From Metarhizium brunneum (lineage: Eukaryota; Ascomycota; Sordariomycetes; Hypocreales; Clavicipitaceae), in assembly GCF_013426205.1 (NCBI RefSeq), contig NC_089423.1, positions 2,728,001-2,792,000 of the forward strand: a stretch of 64,000 nucleotides of DNA. Direction: 5' to 3'. Both the position numbers and the translations under genes were made by a program. The notes beneath the pieces were generated by a model. That model was not told where the DNA came from. It ran no database searches and saw only the letters and a program-made list of their open reading frames with translations. Below are positions 10,771 to 22,150 of this stretch, in pieces (positions within the stretch are counted from its first letter, which is position 1; each line of letters opens with the position of its first letter).

Positions 10771-11269
10771 CGTTGCTGCTGCCAACTGTCGTGACTCGTC
10801 TTGTTGCCCCTGCGGCCACTGTCCCAGAGACAGTGCCAGAAAGCCACTGCGCACAGGGCGCTCCATGGCGCTAGGCAGGTAGCACATCGACCCTAATAGA
10901 ATGTCGCCTCAAGTGGGGACCTCGAGAACATTCGAAACAACAACTACCTATTACAAAGGCAGGAGTCGCCGCAGGACTCTTGCAAGGCACAACACGTTCC
11001 CATAAGCCAAGTACAGATATGACCTCAATAGATCATTTCTATGGTGAGCCTGCGGGTGTGAATGCCAACTACTAATTTGCTACCTAGACACGGAGTACCT
11101 AGCTACGGGTTATCCCGTGACAAATCGTGCGTCACCATCTGATATCTGGCTTTGTGTATTGGCCTCTCGGAACTAAATGCCACCTGTCTACTCCGTACTC
11201 CATGTCATCGACAAGGTTCTCTTTTCACTATGACTCACAGCCATGATAAATCTTAATCCGCGGATACAT

Positions 11270-13893
11270 TTATTCCAATAAGCCGGCAGCAATGGTTTCC
11301 CCACCGCTGCGAAGCACAACTCTCTGGCCCTTTTCCAACGGAACCTTGGAACCAAGCTTAATCGTCACGCGAGCCACACTGCCCGGCTGGACCACCTTGG
11401 GCTTCTTCTTAATGACCTCACCAGTAGCCTTATCAAGGGTTGCGGGTATTGACTGTATTTGTCCAGCTGCATGTAGACGGCCACGGTGGAGGTCAACGGG
11501 CATCGGCATTAGATGCTCGAACGCCATGACCTTCAGAGTGAACGTGTCGCCAACACTGATCGGGTTGACGGTACCGCATAAGATATCGCCAACACGTATG
11601 TGGACGGGATCAATATCAGTCAAGGCAATCGTAACACTCTGACCAGCAACTGCCCATTCTTGAGCCTCCGTGTCCACCATGATGGATTTGATATATGTAC
11701 CCTCGCCGCTGGGCTGCACGATAACTGCATCACCAATCTGAATATTCCCTGCTTCAATGCGGCCAGCAAGCGTTGTTGTGCCCTGTTGTTGGGATCGAAA
11801 CACTTCTGAAATCGACATTCGGAAGGGTTTCGTGATGGCACGGGCCGATGAAGGCTCTGAATCCTCCAATGATGCAAGAAGAGTTGGGCCCTGATACCAT
11901 GCTGCAGTTGCATCCTTTATCTTACTGGCGATATTGTCTCCATTCAGACCTGAAATTGGTATAAAGCTTACCAACTTGCTTTGGAAGCCTAGGCCTGTGA
12001 GAAACCCCATGACTTGTTGAGAAATCTCGTCGAATCGATCTTTTGACCAACCAACCATGTCAAGTTTATTGACAGCGACAATCAGGCGCTGCACACCCAG
12101 ACTGCGCAGCAATAATACGTGCTCTCTCGTTTGCCCCTTGAGGCCTTTTTCGTAAGCCCCAGTATTTGCGTCAACCACGAGAACGGCAAAATCTGCCTGG
12201 CTAGCACCAGCAATCATATTTGGGACGAAATCTCTATGGCCAGGGGCGTCCAAGATGGTGAACTTGGTGTTCGGGGTTTCGAAATGATTGGTGGCGATGT
12301 CGATTGTGACGCCACGTTCCCTTTCTTCCGTTCTCTGGTCCATGACCCAAGCAAGAGCAAAAGATTGTTTTCCTGTCTTCTCTGCTTGTCGACGATACTT
12401 ATCTACCGTGCGCTCTTGAACATATTTCAGTTCAAGCAGAAGGCGACCCATTAGCGTACTTTTGCCGGCATCAACGTGTCCTATTTACATGTTAGCATAG
12501 ATGACAGGGGCAAGCCAGTCATCTTCTTTTGTAACTTACCAACGACAACAAAACTGATGCTCTTTTTTCTATTGCTCTTCTCGTACTCTTTGGCCACATC
12601 AAGACCTTTGCTCTTTGGGGGCGGAGCGTCGCTGACCCTCAGATTCGAAACGCCATTTGCCACATCTACAACTTTAGATACGGCATCGACGTTCTTGTCT
12701 TTTTTCACTACTATCGATGCCGCTTTGACAGGAGCTGCAGTCTTCTTCCCGGCTGAAGAAACATTAGAATTAGCTTGTTATTTCGCCTTTGCGAAGTTCG
12801 AACCTTTTGCCTGCGCGGCCAGAACGATATCGTCCGGGCTGGGATTAGAGAATGCTGTAGCAAGGAAGGATGATGAAGCTGCGTATGGCATTGCAAAGAA
12901 ATCAGGCCTGTTTGCTTGGCGATCTTCTGGAGCGGGACCGAACAAAGTCTTGGCGAAGGCGGATGGTGCACATGCAGGAGCTGGCTCTGCATCTTCTTCT
13001 TGCTCTTCCCTTTGTACTGGAGGGTATTGATTCGGTTTACCCGATTCTTTCTGGGGAGCTATGACTTCGACAGGAGCAGCACTGGAGTGTGTATTTTGAG
13101 AAGATTCACTCCGTGAGTCGCCTCTGCCTAATATTGGACGCGATGAAGGCTGCATATCGGGGCCACGCAGCCGCTTTGCGGGGCTTGAAGCTCCTTTGGT
13201 GTTGCCTTTCTGAGAGTCATCGGTGATCGACAATCTCTTCAAGCCACTTTCTGTCTCTGAAGATTTTGCTTGCTCTTTCTTTTCGTCGTTCTTCTTTTTC
13301 CTAGCGGCCGCAAGTGCTTGCAACTTGGACATTTTCGGGGCATCTCCGGCTCCGCCAAGCAATCCGCCTCGTGGCTCAAAGGGTGCTATCAGAGTAGCTT
13401 GGCGACTCTCGGGCGTGTTCAACCAAGGCATATCATCGAACTCTGATTGAAGAATAATCGAATTTGTTCTGTAGCTGAAAGTCCTACAAGGCGGTAGAGG
13501 TAGTGTTTCAGGTGTTTGTGGCGAGTTGGACAATGGTAAAGCGCTCGCCGCTCCAGCAGATCTTACAAACAGGCCGAGTGATGATGAAAACGAGAACTCA
13601 TGCAACTTACTCTCTGGGGCCTTTTTCGGTGTGGGTTTAGGCGGTGGTGGTGCAATAAAAGTCTTGGTTAAGTAGCTGGCAGACTTCTCTACATCGAAGT
13701 AGTAGTGCCATAGCGCCTCCTGTATCTGCTTGACTGTCACTTTGCTGGCATTGGCACCAAGGGCCTTTTTCACATCGGCAGTGCCCTCCTCCATAGCTTG
13801 CTTGTCCTCAGGGCTCAGCTCTTCCTCCTGATCTTCCTCATAGTCGTTCCCATCATATAGGTCATCGTCGTCGTAGAAGTCAGCGGGTGCCAT
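11270..13893 (-). CDS. HBS1: Hbs1-type translational GTPase (ribosome rescue; possible HBS1/SKI7 dual gene)
   Basis: Hbs1 acts with Dom34/Pelota to split stalled ribosomes in no-go and non-stop decay. Exons 13893-12804 (or 13893-13611 plus 13442-12804), 12752-12540 and 12480-11270 give 837 residues unspliced at the optional intron, or 781 when it is removed. The acidic N-terminus leads into an Hbs1 N-terminal helical domain (about residues 45-90), then a disordered linker with the conserved block GGLLGGAGDAPKMSKLQAL. The EF-Tu-like GTPase core shows GHVDAGKST, ERGVTIDIA, DAPGH and NKLD, followed by domains II and III ending in GETIAAGLLE. The ATG at 13893 was taken rather than an upstream in-frame TTG. 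The intron splitting the P-loop glycine (59 nt, GTAAGT) is clear. The 51-nt intron at 12803-12753 has an atypical GTTCGA donor but restores frame. Confidence 0.93.
13443..13610 (-). other. Optional in-frame intron/cassette in HBS1 (SKI7-like region candidate)
   Basis: A perfect GTAAGT donor (13610) and a CAG acceptor (13443) bracket exactly 168 nt, a multiple of three with no stop in the reading frame, so both retained and spliced messages encode full-length proteins. The retained peptide (56 residues) is Ser/Phe/Leu-rich, beginning KLHEFSFSSSLGLFVRSAG, unlike the flanking linker. Splicing joins PKKAPE to FDDMPWL. Confidence 0.6.
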
Positions 13894-14756
13894 GGTCAAC
13901 AAAGATGCGGTACAATAGCTAGTCTTTTCGAAGAAGATGCGGACAGTTTGTTTCGCTGTCGGCTTAAACTGGATGCGGGAAAGGGGGGAAACCGTATGGT
14001 GTTTCTGAGCCGGTTAGCTTGTTGTCTGTCCGTCATGCCTCGGTCAAAATCAAGGTATGATACGTACTCTGGCAAAATTATGCGACACAAAAAAGGGGAC
14101 GCACAGGAACACCAGCTGCGCGGTCAACAAAAGAAGCCAAAAGGATGAGGAGTGCTAGCAATGGGCTGCCGAAAAATTGGGCTCCAACATTCAGCCAAGT
14201 AGAAGTTTGGCGGGCAGTGAAGACCTGTGTGACTGAACTGATGACGCGTGGGGCAATTCTGGAAAGCCGTCGACGCTGTGAGCAGGTCACACACATGGAG
14301 GGGCAGAGAAGCATGGAGCTTCAACGACGAACATTGACTGCCACTTAGGCCCCGCACCAGTGACGCCTGAGCTCCATGCCTGCCCGGCCTCCTGCCTGAT
14401 GGCCTAGCAGTTAAACTTGCCCCTCCTTGCCCAGCATCGAAGGCACTAACCGCAGAGAGCTGCCCGCTGTGGATACCCACTGACCGCCTAACCGTGGCCG
14501 TCTGCAGAAGCCAACAGAACATTGAAGCTGGACCGTTTCGCAACGACAATTCGGATGACGGAGATTTCTTTTCCCGGCGTCCCGCACCGCGACCAGTTCA
14601 AGGCAGCACCAATATTCTAAAAATTTGGCTACGACGACAAGCTCCAAGCTTTAGGCCATCGTCATCGCCAGTTTCGGGGTCCTTCTTTTCTGTCGGCGAG
14701 TCATATTTTTGGACATAGTCTGGTAGAGCTTTCGTTATAGCAAGCTCGTCACCAAC
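13894..14756. promoter_or_regulatory. Divergent promoter shared by HBS1 and CCT5
   Basis: The 863-nt spacer separates the HBS1 start (minus) from the CCT5 start (plus) and must hold both promoters. No ORF in it resembles a protein. I see no convincing TATA box for either gene. Confidence 0.5.
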
Positions 14757-16664
14757 ATGTCACTGAGTGAGTGCAACTAGTTGTGGCAATCCAGGGGGGT
14801 TTGATAATGACTGAAGCTAACTTGAACTTGGCAGACCTGGATCCTAACAATGGTAATTGCACCATAATGAATCCTCGGGAAACGGGCTTGAGCGCTAACT
14901 CATACATCTTCGAATAAACAGCAACCTTTTTGAAGGATGAGCAAGGCCGGCCGTTTATTGTGGTCAGAGAGTAAGTACATGCCCCGCCATTCGCGTTCAG
15001 TTCGAACAACGTCTGACAACCACACAGTCAGGGAAGGAAGAAGCGTCAATTCGGAAACGAAGCCGTAAAGTCTCATATACTCGCAGCTAGGACCGTTGCA
15101 AATCTCGTCAAGTCCTCCCTTGGCCCTCGAGGTCTCGACAAGATTCTCATCTCCCCTGACGGAGACATCACAGTCACCAACGATGGCGCCACCATCCTAC
15201 AGCAGATGGAAATCAGCAACCACATTGCCAAGCTGCTGGTAGAGCTGTCCAAATCCCAAGATGACGAAATCGGCGACGGTACCACCGGTGTTGTTGTCCT
15301 GGCTGGTGCTCTGCTGGAGCAAGCTGCCGACCTTATTGATAAGGGCATCCACCCTATCCGAATCGCCGATGGTTACGACCAAGCTTGCGACATCGCCGTT
15401 GCCGAGCTGGACCGAATCTCAGACACGATCGATTTCACAAAGACAGAGACTGCTAACCTGGTCAAGGTTGCACGAACAAGTTTGGGCAGCAAGATTGTCT
15501 CCAAAGCGCATGATCAATTCGCCAACATTGCGGTGGACGCTGTCTTGTCAGTGGCAGATCTGGAGCGAAAGGATGTCGATTTCGAGCTGATCAAGGTTGA
15601 CGGCAAGGTTGGAGGCTCGCTCGAGGACACGCTGCTCGTCAAGGGTGTCATTGTCGACAAGGACTTTTCTCACCCACAAATGCCTTCTGAAGTGCGAGAC
15701 GCCAAGATTGCCATCCTGACTTGTGCCTTTGAACCCCCCAAGCCCAAGACGAAGCACAAGCTCGAGATTACCAGTGTTGAAGAGTTCAAGAAACTGCAAA
15801 ACTACGAGAGGGAGAAGTTTATCGAGATGATCCAGCAGGTCAAGGACACGGGCGCCAATTTGGCAATTTGTCAGTGGGGCTTCGATGATGAAGCCAACCA
15901 CTTGCTTCTCCAGAACGGTCTTCCAGCCGTTCGTTGGGTTGGTGGCCCCGAGATTGAGCTGATTGCCATTGCCACGAACGGCAGAATAGTACCGCGGTTC
16001 GAAGACCTCAAGCCAGAGAAGCTGGGTTCGGCAGGTGTTGTCAGAGAGATGACTTTTGGCACAACAAGAGAGAAGATGCTGGTCATTGAGGAGTGCGCCA
16101 ACACTCGTGCCGTGACTGTTTTCTGCCGTGGCAGTAACAAGATGGTATGTGTGCCCGTCACACCCTGTCCAATGGACTATGGATTGCTGACACATTGTCT
16201 AGATTATCGATGAAGCGAAGCGATCACTTCACGATGCTTTGTGCGTGGTAAGAAACTTGGTTCGCGACAATCGTGTCGTCTACGGTGGCGGTGCTGCCGA
16301 GATTGCCTGCTCCCTGGCTGTCGAGGACGCCGCCGTCAAGACGCCTGGTTTAGAACAGTACGCCATGCGTGCGTTCTCTGAAGCTCTGGATACCGTCCCT
16401 ATGACGCTGGCTGAGAACAGTGGTCTCAACCCCATTTCTACTCTTGCTGAAGTCAAGAGTCAGCAGGTCAAGGCTGGGCCCGACAACCGAGGTAAACTTG
16501 GTGTGGACTGCATGGGACGTGGCAACAACGATATGAAGGAAGCGTTTGTCATTGACCCCTTGATTGGAAAGAAGCAGCAGCTTCAGCTGGCCACGCAATT
16601 ATGTCGCATGGTTCTGAAGGTGAACAACGTCATTGTTTCAGGCTCGGGCGACGAGGAGTTTTAG
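14757..16664 (+). CDS. cct5: T-complex chaperonin (TRiC/CCT) epsilon subunit
   Basis: Subunit of the cytosolic eight-member chaperonin ring that folds actin, tubulin and WD40 proteins. Five exons, 14757-14766, 14835-14852, 14922-14970, 15028-16144 and 16203-16664, encode 551 residues. The first three exons are tiny (10, 18 and 49 nt), which makes the 5' end easy to misannotate; each junction restores the expected N-terminus ([20 protein letters not shown]). Group II chaperonin signatures are present: [16 protein letters not shown], the ATPase loop GDGTT (108-112), and, after the fourth intron, [10 protein letters not shown]. The epsilon assignment rests on [19 protein letters not shown] and the conserved C-terminal half. 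An apparent GTAAGA donor inside that block was not used because the encoded residues are conserved. Confidence 0.96.
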
Positions 16665-17266
16665 ATAAGTCACGATAGAGAATGGGAATATACCAAATCA
16701 AGGTTAAAGGGTACAAAAGTAATGGCACAATAGAGGTTGCCTTGACTCGACACCGGGTCGGCCACATCAAAACATGCAATATTGAGAGCTTCTATCTACT
16801 GTGACTTGTTGCTTCTGATTGACAATCATCCGACTGCCAAGAATCGCCAAAGATTAGAGCTGTGGAAAAGAGCCTCGTCTCCAGCTCTCGGAACAAACTC
16901 ACATCAAGGTGTAAGTGTGTCGTCATGTCCACCCCCCCAAACAGCGCGACCGCGTGTACAGTCAGCTTACTTGGTAGCAGCAGGCTCCGTGATTGCGTGG
17001 CTTTTTGTCTCCAGCATCCAAAGGGCCATCCACCAAACTCTGGACTCGGAGTCGGACGGCGTGGCCCCCTGGTAAGTTGGACACGTTCCACGCCAATAGG
17101 GCTGAGCGCTCCGTTCAGCCTCTTTTGCTCTTAAAGGCGCGCCACTGACATCGCCAGTAGAAACCATGACCTGTGGAAAAAGAAACTCCAAGCTTTTCCC
17201 TCGATGCCTTATTATCTATCAATCTCATAGAGCTATTTAACACCCGCTGTGCAATAGCCCAGGTGT
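16665..17266. other. Intergenic, promoter of second Zn2Cys6 gene
   Basis: CCT5 3' region followed by upstream sequence of the Zn2Cys6 gene at 17267. A TATTTAA run lies about 30 nt before the ATG. No ORF is supported. Confidence 0.5.
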
Positions 17267-18848
17267 ATGGATATGGATTCCTCTCCAAGTCCGGAGTCGG
17301 CCTCATCAACGCCCAGCAACAGCCGGCAGTCTACTACTGGCAAACGACGTCCAATTCCCAGAAAAGGACACACAAAGTCTCGTACGGGTTGTCCAAATTG
17401 TAAACGACGAAAAGTCAAGTGTGACGAAGCCACACCCATCTGCGGAGCATGTAAGCGGCTGGGGCTTGAGTGCGAATACTCGCTGATGAGAAGAGCTCAG
17501 AGGAGTGAAGCTCAACAACATGCTTCACCGTTGGCAGTGGGACGGGCTGTTCCTCAGCCGTTGTCCACGCATCCTGGTTCGTTTGGGTTCTCGGACTTGA
17601 GATTCTTTCAGCATTTTCTCATATCTGCGTTTCCGCCGCTGCCAGTTGGGGGGAGATATGTGTGGCAGTACATCTCGCAGATGTCGCATGAGGTATGTTG
17701 TCGTGTGTGAGCGTCTACCGGGACCATTGGAAGTGGTACAACGACTGGCGACCTGACTTGTGACGTATAGTACGACTTCTTGATCCATTCGATGCTCGGA
17801 CTGGGTGCCTCACATCTGAGTCTACTGGCCCCTGGCGACTTCAATCAGTCTGCCTTGCAGCATAGAGTGACGGCTATTGAAAGACTAAACAAATTCCTGT
17901 CAAGACCGGCGCTTTCACTTTTGGATACCGAGGCGGCTTTTGCTGCCATTCTCACCCTGACCTTCCAGGCAGCTCACATGCCGGATGGCCTTACAGACTT
18001 TCTTACCATGACCCGCGGCTGTACGTCTTCTCGCATGGGGCGAAATGACCCAAATCCGACGACGGCATCATGTTATTAACACCAAGTCCGCTGTAGGTTT
18101 TCTTGTCGGAACCCACGTGGTACCTGATCTCGAGAACTCGGCCTTTAAAACATTTGAACGAGACGTCTACGTCGAAAAAGCATCGTCTGTAGCCGCATCA
18201 GACAACCACTGGCTCCCCTTGCTGGATAAGTCCATTGCCAACGGGTTCTGCACAAGTCTTGAACAACTCGGCCCCCTGTGTCACAGCGTCATTGACATTG
18301 AGCACATTGCCATGATGCGCCGAATAGTGATTTCCGCCACAAATAACATTTACGAATGTCAGACCTGCCCACGCGCATACAGGTAGATAAAAAGCTACCC
18401 CTGCTGACCTGAAGCGTTTTGATTCCTAGGTTTCCGCGAGCATTCATTCCTCCACGAAAAAGCAGGCCGCCTCTCGGCCGTTGAATTTGCCGCATTCATC
18501 GATCCAAGCAATCACATCGCGCGCCTTGTCATCGTCCACATGCTGCTGTTGGATATCATCATGAGTCGTACAATCTGCGTGTGGGAAGAAGGCCCTCAAT
18601 TTTCCTTCCATGAGACCCGTCATCGCTACGACGCGCGCAACGTCATGGCCATTGTGTGGATGGAGAAGATATATGATTCGTTGCCAGAAACATATCAGCC
18701 GTATATAGAATGGCCGCTCAAGTTTTCGCGGTTTATGAAGACTACATTTCAGGCCGACACCAGTTTCTGGAGACTTGCTTCAGTAGATCTACATGACGAT
18801 ATAGGGTTAGAGACATTGCGGCTTGAGGAGAGTGAGATTTGTGAGTGA
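17267..18848 (+). CDS. Zn2Cys6 transcription factor, Upc2-like type
   Basis: Nuclear regulator with the binuclear cluster at Cys42, 45, 52, 59, 62 and 69, preceded by a Ser-rich leader and the basic GHTKSRTG approach typical of the sterol-uptake-control (Upc2/Ecm22-like) class. Four exons, 17267-17692, 17771-18020, 18097-18357 and 18430-18848, encode 451 residues. After the cluster, helical segments ([39 protein letters not shown]) match that class. The third intron uses a non-consensus GTCAGA donor at 18358; the better-looking GTAGAT site 25 nt downstream breaks the frame, so this junction is the least certain. Sterol regulation is family inference only. The neighbour downstream, an RTA1-like protein, converges on it 169 nt away; RTA1 proteins are linked to lipid and azole stress, a suggestive pairing. 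Confidence 0.85.
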
Positions 18849-19017
18849 ATCTATATTGTAAGGCAGGTATACCCGACAAATGAAATATAATCTGTTAACA
18901 AACAAAAATCCCCATCTACGAATTGCCAATCTACACCACCGTTGTGTTCTAGTCTAATACATTAGCCATAGTGGGCTTGAGAATGCTCAAGTTTCTTCGT
19001 TTAGAAAGTCTGTTGCT

Positions 19018-20030
19018 TTAGGCAGGACTGCCGTTTACACGTCTCATCCGGAACCACCCTCGCTTGCCAGCGAGCTCCATGGATTCGTCAGACCGAGACT
19101 CCTTGGGCTGCGCCGCTCCATCCTGACCGAGGAATCGGCCCGGGTGGTATATGACGAAGATGCCAATGGCGCCAATCATGGGCAAGGTCTCAAACACCCA
19201 GAACAGCCACTCGGTGCGGAAGGCATAGCCATTCATGCCCTCGGCAAACTCGCAAACACGATAGATGCACCGAACCTGGTCTTGTCAGAGTCGTGGAGTC
19301 TCTGCACTCGGCAAGTGGTCTTCTTTCTTACCATGATCAGGACACTGGAAATGTACACGGATAGAACAACCTGCTGCCATCCCGTGGGGGCCTCCGGTCT
19401 CGCCATTCTGTTGGCCAAAACATGAAAGCGCCGAAACACGCAGAGGAACAATCCAAAGGCGACGAGCTGAAAGGACAGCCCTCCGATAAGCACATAGCGG
19501 CCAATCTTCTCCTTTTCGCCTTGCCAATTATCCGAACTGGCAATTCCAGAGCCACTGCCCTGTATAAGGAACGAGACGACGTCGCAGACGACAAAGATGG
19601 GTGTAAGTCGATTTCCGGGGACGCCAAGAACGCGATGATGCGAGGGGGGCAGGACGGCACGGATGAGGCGGCTGATGAGAAGGTAATTTCCCGCGGCGAC
19701 AAATACGGGCGCGAGGACGGTAAACGTCAGTGTCAGGACGAACGGGACCTATGGAGCTCTCGTTAGATTTCCGCATAGCTGAGACCTCTGATGCTTGCAG
19801 CGGGCGTCCAAGTTTACCAATATGGTGCGGTTCCTGGCAGAATAGGCTCTGAGAACATAGCCGGCTACTTCGACTGCCGCGCCAACAACCACGACAGTAA
19901 AATACCAGGCTCTGTAGCGGAAGAATGTCAAGTATGTTATGGCGGTGAAAATCAGGCCGTATACGATTGTGCCAATTACGGCCAGGGCAAAAGATGGGTT
20001 GTACATCCAGACATCCTTGTCGTCGGCCAT
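19018..20030 (-). CDS. RTA1-like seven-transmembrane protein (lipid-translocating exporter family)
   Basis: Integral membrane protein of the fungal RTA1/RTM1/RSB1 family, whose members are tied to sphingoid-base export and toxicant resistance. Exons 20030-19818, 19748-19332 and 19275-19018 (introns 69 and 56 nt, GTAAAC and GTAAGA donors) encode 295 residues with seven hydrophobic segments. The family hallmark CDVVSFLIQGSGSG lies in the loop/helix after TM4, a second hallmark (RCIYRVCEFAEG) forms across the last intron, and the C-terminal TM7 ends in YHPG. The tail is short, charged and cytosolic. The ATG at 20030 starts MADDKDVWMYNPS just before TM1. Substrate unknown. Confidence 0.9.
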
Positions 20031-20166
20031 TTTGGGTGTAAATTTGTCGTTTAAGGATTATTAGACAAGAAGGATTTGGATTCTTCTTTTTGGCTTCTGA
20101 AACAAGACTCGATTGTTGTCAAGATGCTAGGTTCTACAACGAGGCACATTCCCGCTGGGTGGCTCT

Positions 20167-20172
20167 TATAAG
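20167..20172 (-). promoter_or_regulatory. TATA-like element of the RTA1-like gene
   Basis: TATAAG within a palindromic CTTATAAG, about 137 nt upstream of the ATG at 20030. Confidence 0.3.
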
Positions 20173-21483
20173 TTATACCTCTCCAACATTACGTGTAAGT
20201 GCCTCGGATAGAATCCGACGAGTTTACGATGCGGCGCCAGCTTCGAATAGCACAGCCCACAGCCCACAGCTTAATTCAGTTCAAATTTGTATCAGATTGA
20301 TTCCGTGCTGGCGTCTACAATAATGACAGTATGCCCATGGGAATGGCATCGTCTTGAAAGCCGTTAAGCTCGTTTGCCTCTTTGGGAAACTGTGGGTCGG
20401 GTTGACGTTGGACAATCCGATGGATGCGATGGACCAATCAGCTTTGTCCTCTTGAACCCTCCAGATGTCGCACAACCAATCGTCCCGAGCTACAGAGTAC
20501 GGAGTAGATGTTTGCAAATCTCGGTGCCCGGGGTGCCTGGCTCCTGGCTATCTTTCACGAAGTCTCTTTCGCTTCCTTTCCAGTTTTGAGTTTAGAGCTG
20601 CTCGGGAGACGACATTGATGATGCGGCCCCCTGCGAGAGACGCGTGGACAAGCGAATGATTGAGCAATGCTCTTCGATACCTGGAGGCTGGAATGATGGC
20701 GACGGGAGGGCATGCAGGGTCTGAAGGGGCATTTCTACTTGGCAGTGGAAGGACTCGTTTACTGGGAAGGGAAACCACGAGTTTCTCTTACTGCCTCGTA
20801 AGGCGGGCATGCCGATTTTCCAGCTGGTCAGTTGAGCCTACGGCTTACCATGGTGCTTACATGAAGGCGACCTGGTGCAATTTCACAGCTACCGATGTCC
20901 CAAGTGTCACGAGCAGTCATGTGCCTCCCATCAAAGCCTTCAGTGGCGGCGTCTGGAAATGTGTGAGTCGAGAACTCGAGAGACGTCGTGACGCAAAACT
21001 AATATAGTAATATTAGGGTTGCACTCGCATGTCCAGGGATGAAACAGGGTCGCGTGCTTATCCGGCAGAAATAAAAGAAAACTCGAATTCAAATCAATGT
21101 TGCGATATTATTACCATCACCATCACTGTTATTACTCTTTGGGCCCCGTGGACATGAAAAGATTCTCATTTGTCAATGGCCGACCTCATATGTAAGCGTT
21201 GGGTCGTGTCAAAACACCATCCATCAGCATTCGGACCTGCAATTACATTAGGCAGCCAGCTGAGGCGGTGCAACATGATACAAGCAGGCGGATGAGGGGT
21301 CAAGGAGGGCATGCTCGTCCGGTATCATGGCGTTCGGCAGCACGTCGTCCAGCTGAAGTCACGGCGCGGAACTCGACGCCCCCAGAGTGCGAGGTTACAT
21401 TCTTGCACACGCTCTGGTCCTGGACTCCTGGACATGCTGCAGGCCTTCAGGCGCCCAGGGACACATGCACACTGGCACACATG

Positions 21484-21532
21484 CTACATGCTACATGCTA
21501 CATTCTACATTCTACATTCTACATTCTACATA
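21484..21532. repeat. 7-mer minisatellite (CTACATG/CTACATT)
   Basis: Seven consecutive 7-nt units: two CTACATG, four CTACATT and one CTACATA. The variant units are sorted into blocks, which suggests expansion by slippage. Confidence 0.9.
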
Positions 21533-22060
21533 CATGCTCCAGCCTGTTGTGTTTGCTTCTGCGCTGTGGCTTACATGATCTGCCGCAAGCGTGTGGTGCT
21601 CCGTGGATCGTCAGCAGATGGCAGCTTGGCCGCCTTTGCATGGTGGCGGAGAGTGGACGCAGCGGATGCTCTCACCGTCTGTTCCGGAGGGGTGCCACTT
21701 GGGCTCTATGAGGCGGGAGGAAGAGGAGGACGAGGACGAGGTAGAGCCAGGCGAGTTGAGCGCTGGCTGAGGGTGATTGATGGTGGTGTTGATGGCCTGG
21801 TGGTTTGTTTCTGTAGACGGAGCCGGCGCCTGTCAACTCCAAGAGTCTGACGGTGAGAGACGACGAGATTTGCTACATGTAGACGATTGCCATGAAAAAA
21901 GTCGAGCACTTTGGGACTGGTCACTTGTGCCTGGGAACTGCCGTCGACATGGAAATGCAAAACAGGTGGATGTAGGTGTGTGTGCTTCTCGGGCCGCATC
22001 CGTAATGCTTAAATATGAACCAAGGGGCGGAGGCGGATGGATGTCTCGAGCAGTTATTTT

Positions 22061-22150
22061 TGTTTTCCTTTTTTTAAAAAAAAAATGAAATAAAATAAAA
22101 TAATTCTACAAAATAAAATAAAGGGAAATAAAAATAATAAATTAATAAAC
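22061..22150. repeat. A+T-rich island with T7A10 palindrome
   Basis: T7 (22069-22075) followed directly by A10, then about 60 nt of AAATAAAAT-type sequence, inside otherwise GC-balanced DNA. Confidence 0.8.

Larger units (their letters stand above)
10276..11269. promoter_or_regulatory. BiP promoter region / HBS1 3' flank
   Basis: About 990 nt upstream of BiP. Visible elements include a TATA-like run, a CACGTCA (TGACGTG on the gene strand) at 10764-10770, a weak heat-shock-like GAA/TTC pair near 10927-10934, and two TACGGAGTA-family 9-mers (10666, 11189). The part nearest 11269 is the HBS1 3' untranslated region. Confidence 0.5.

Noticed and set aside
16239..16260. Apparent GTAAGA splice donor inside CCT5
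   Set aside because: The encoded residues (ALCVVRNLV) are conserved in CCT5 proteins, so the sequence is exonic.
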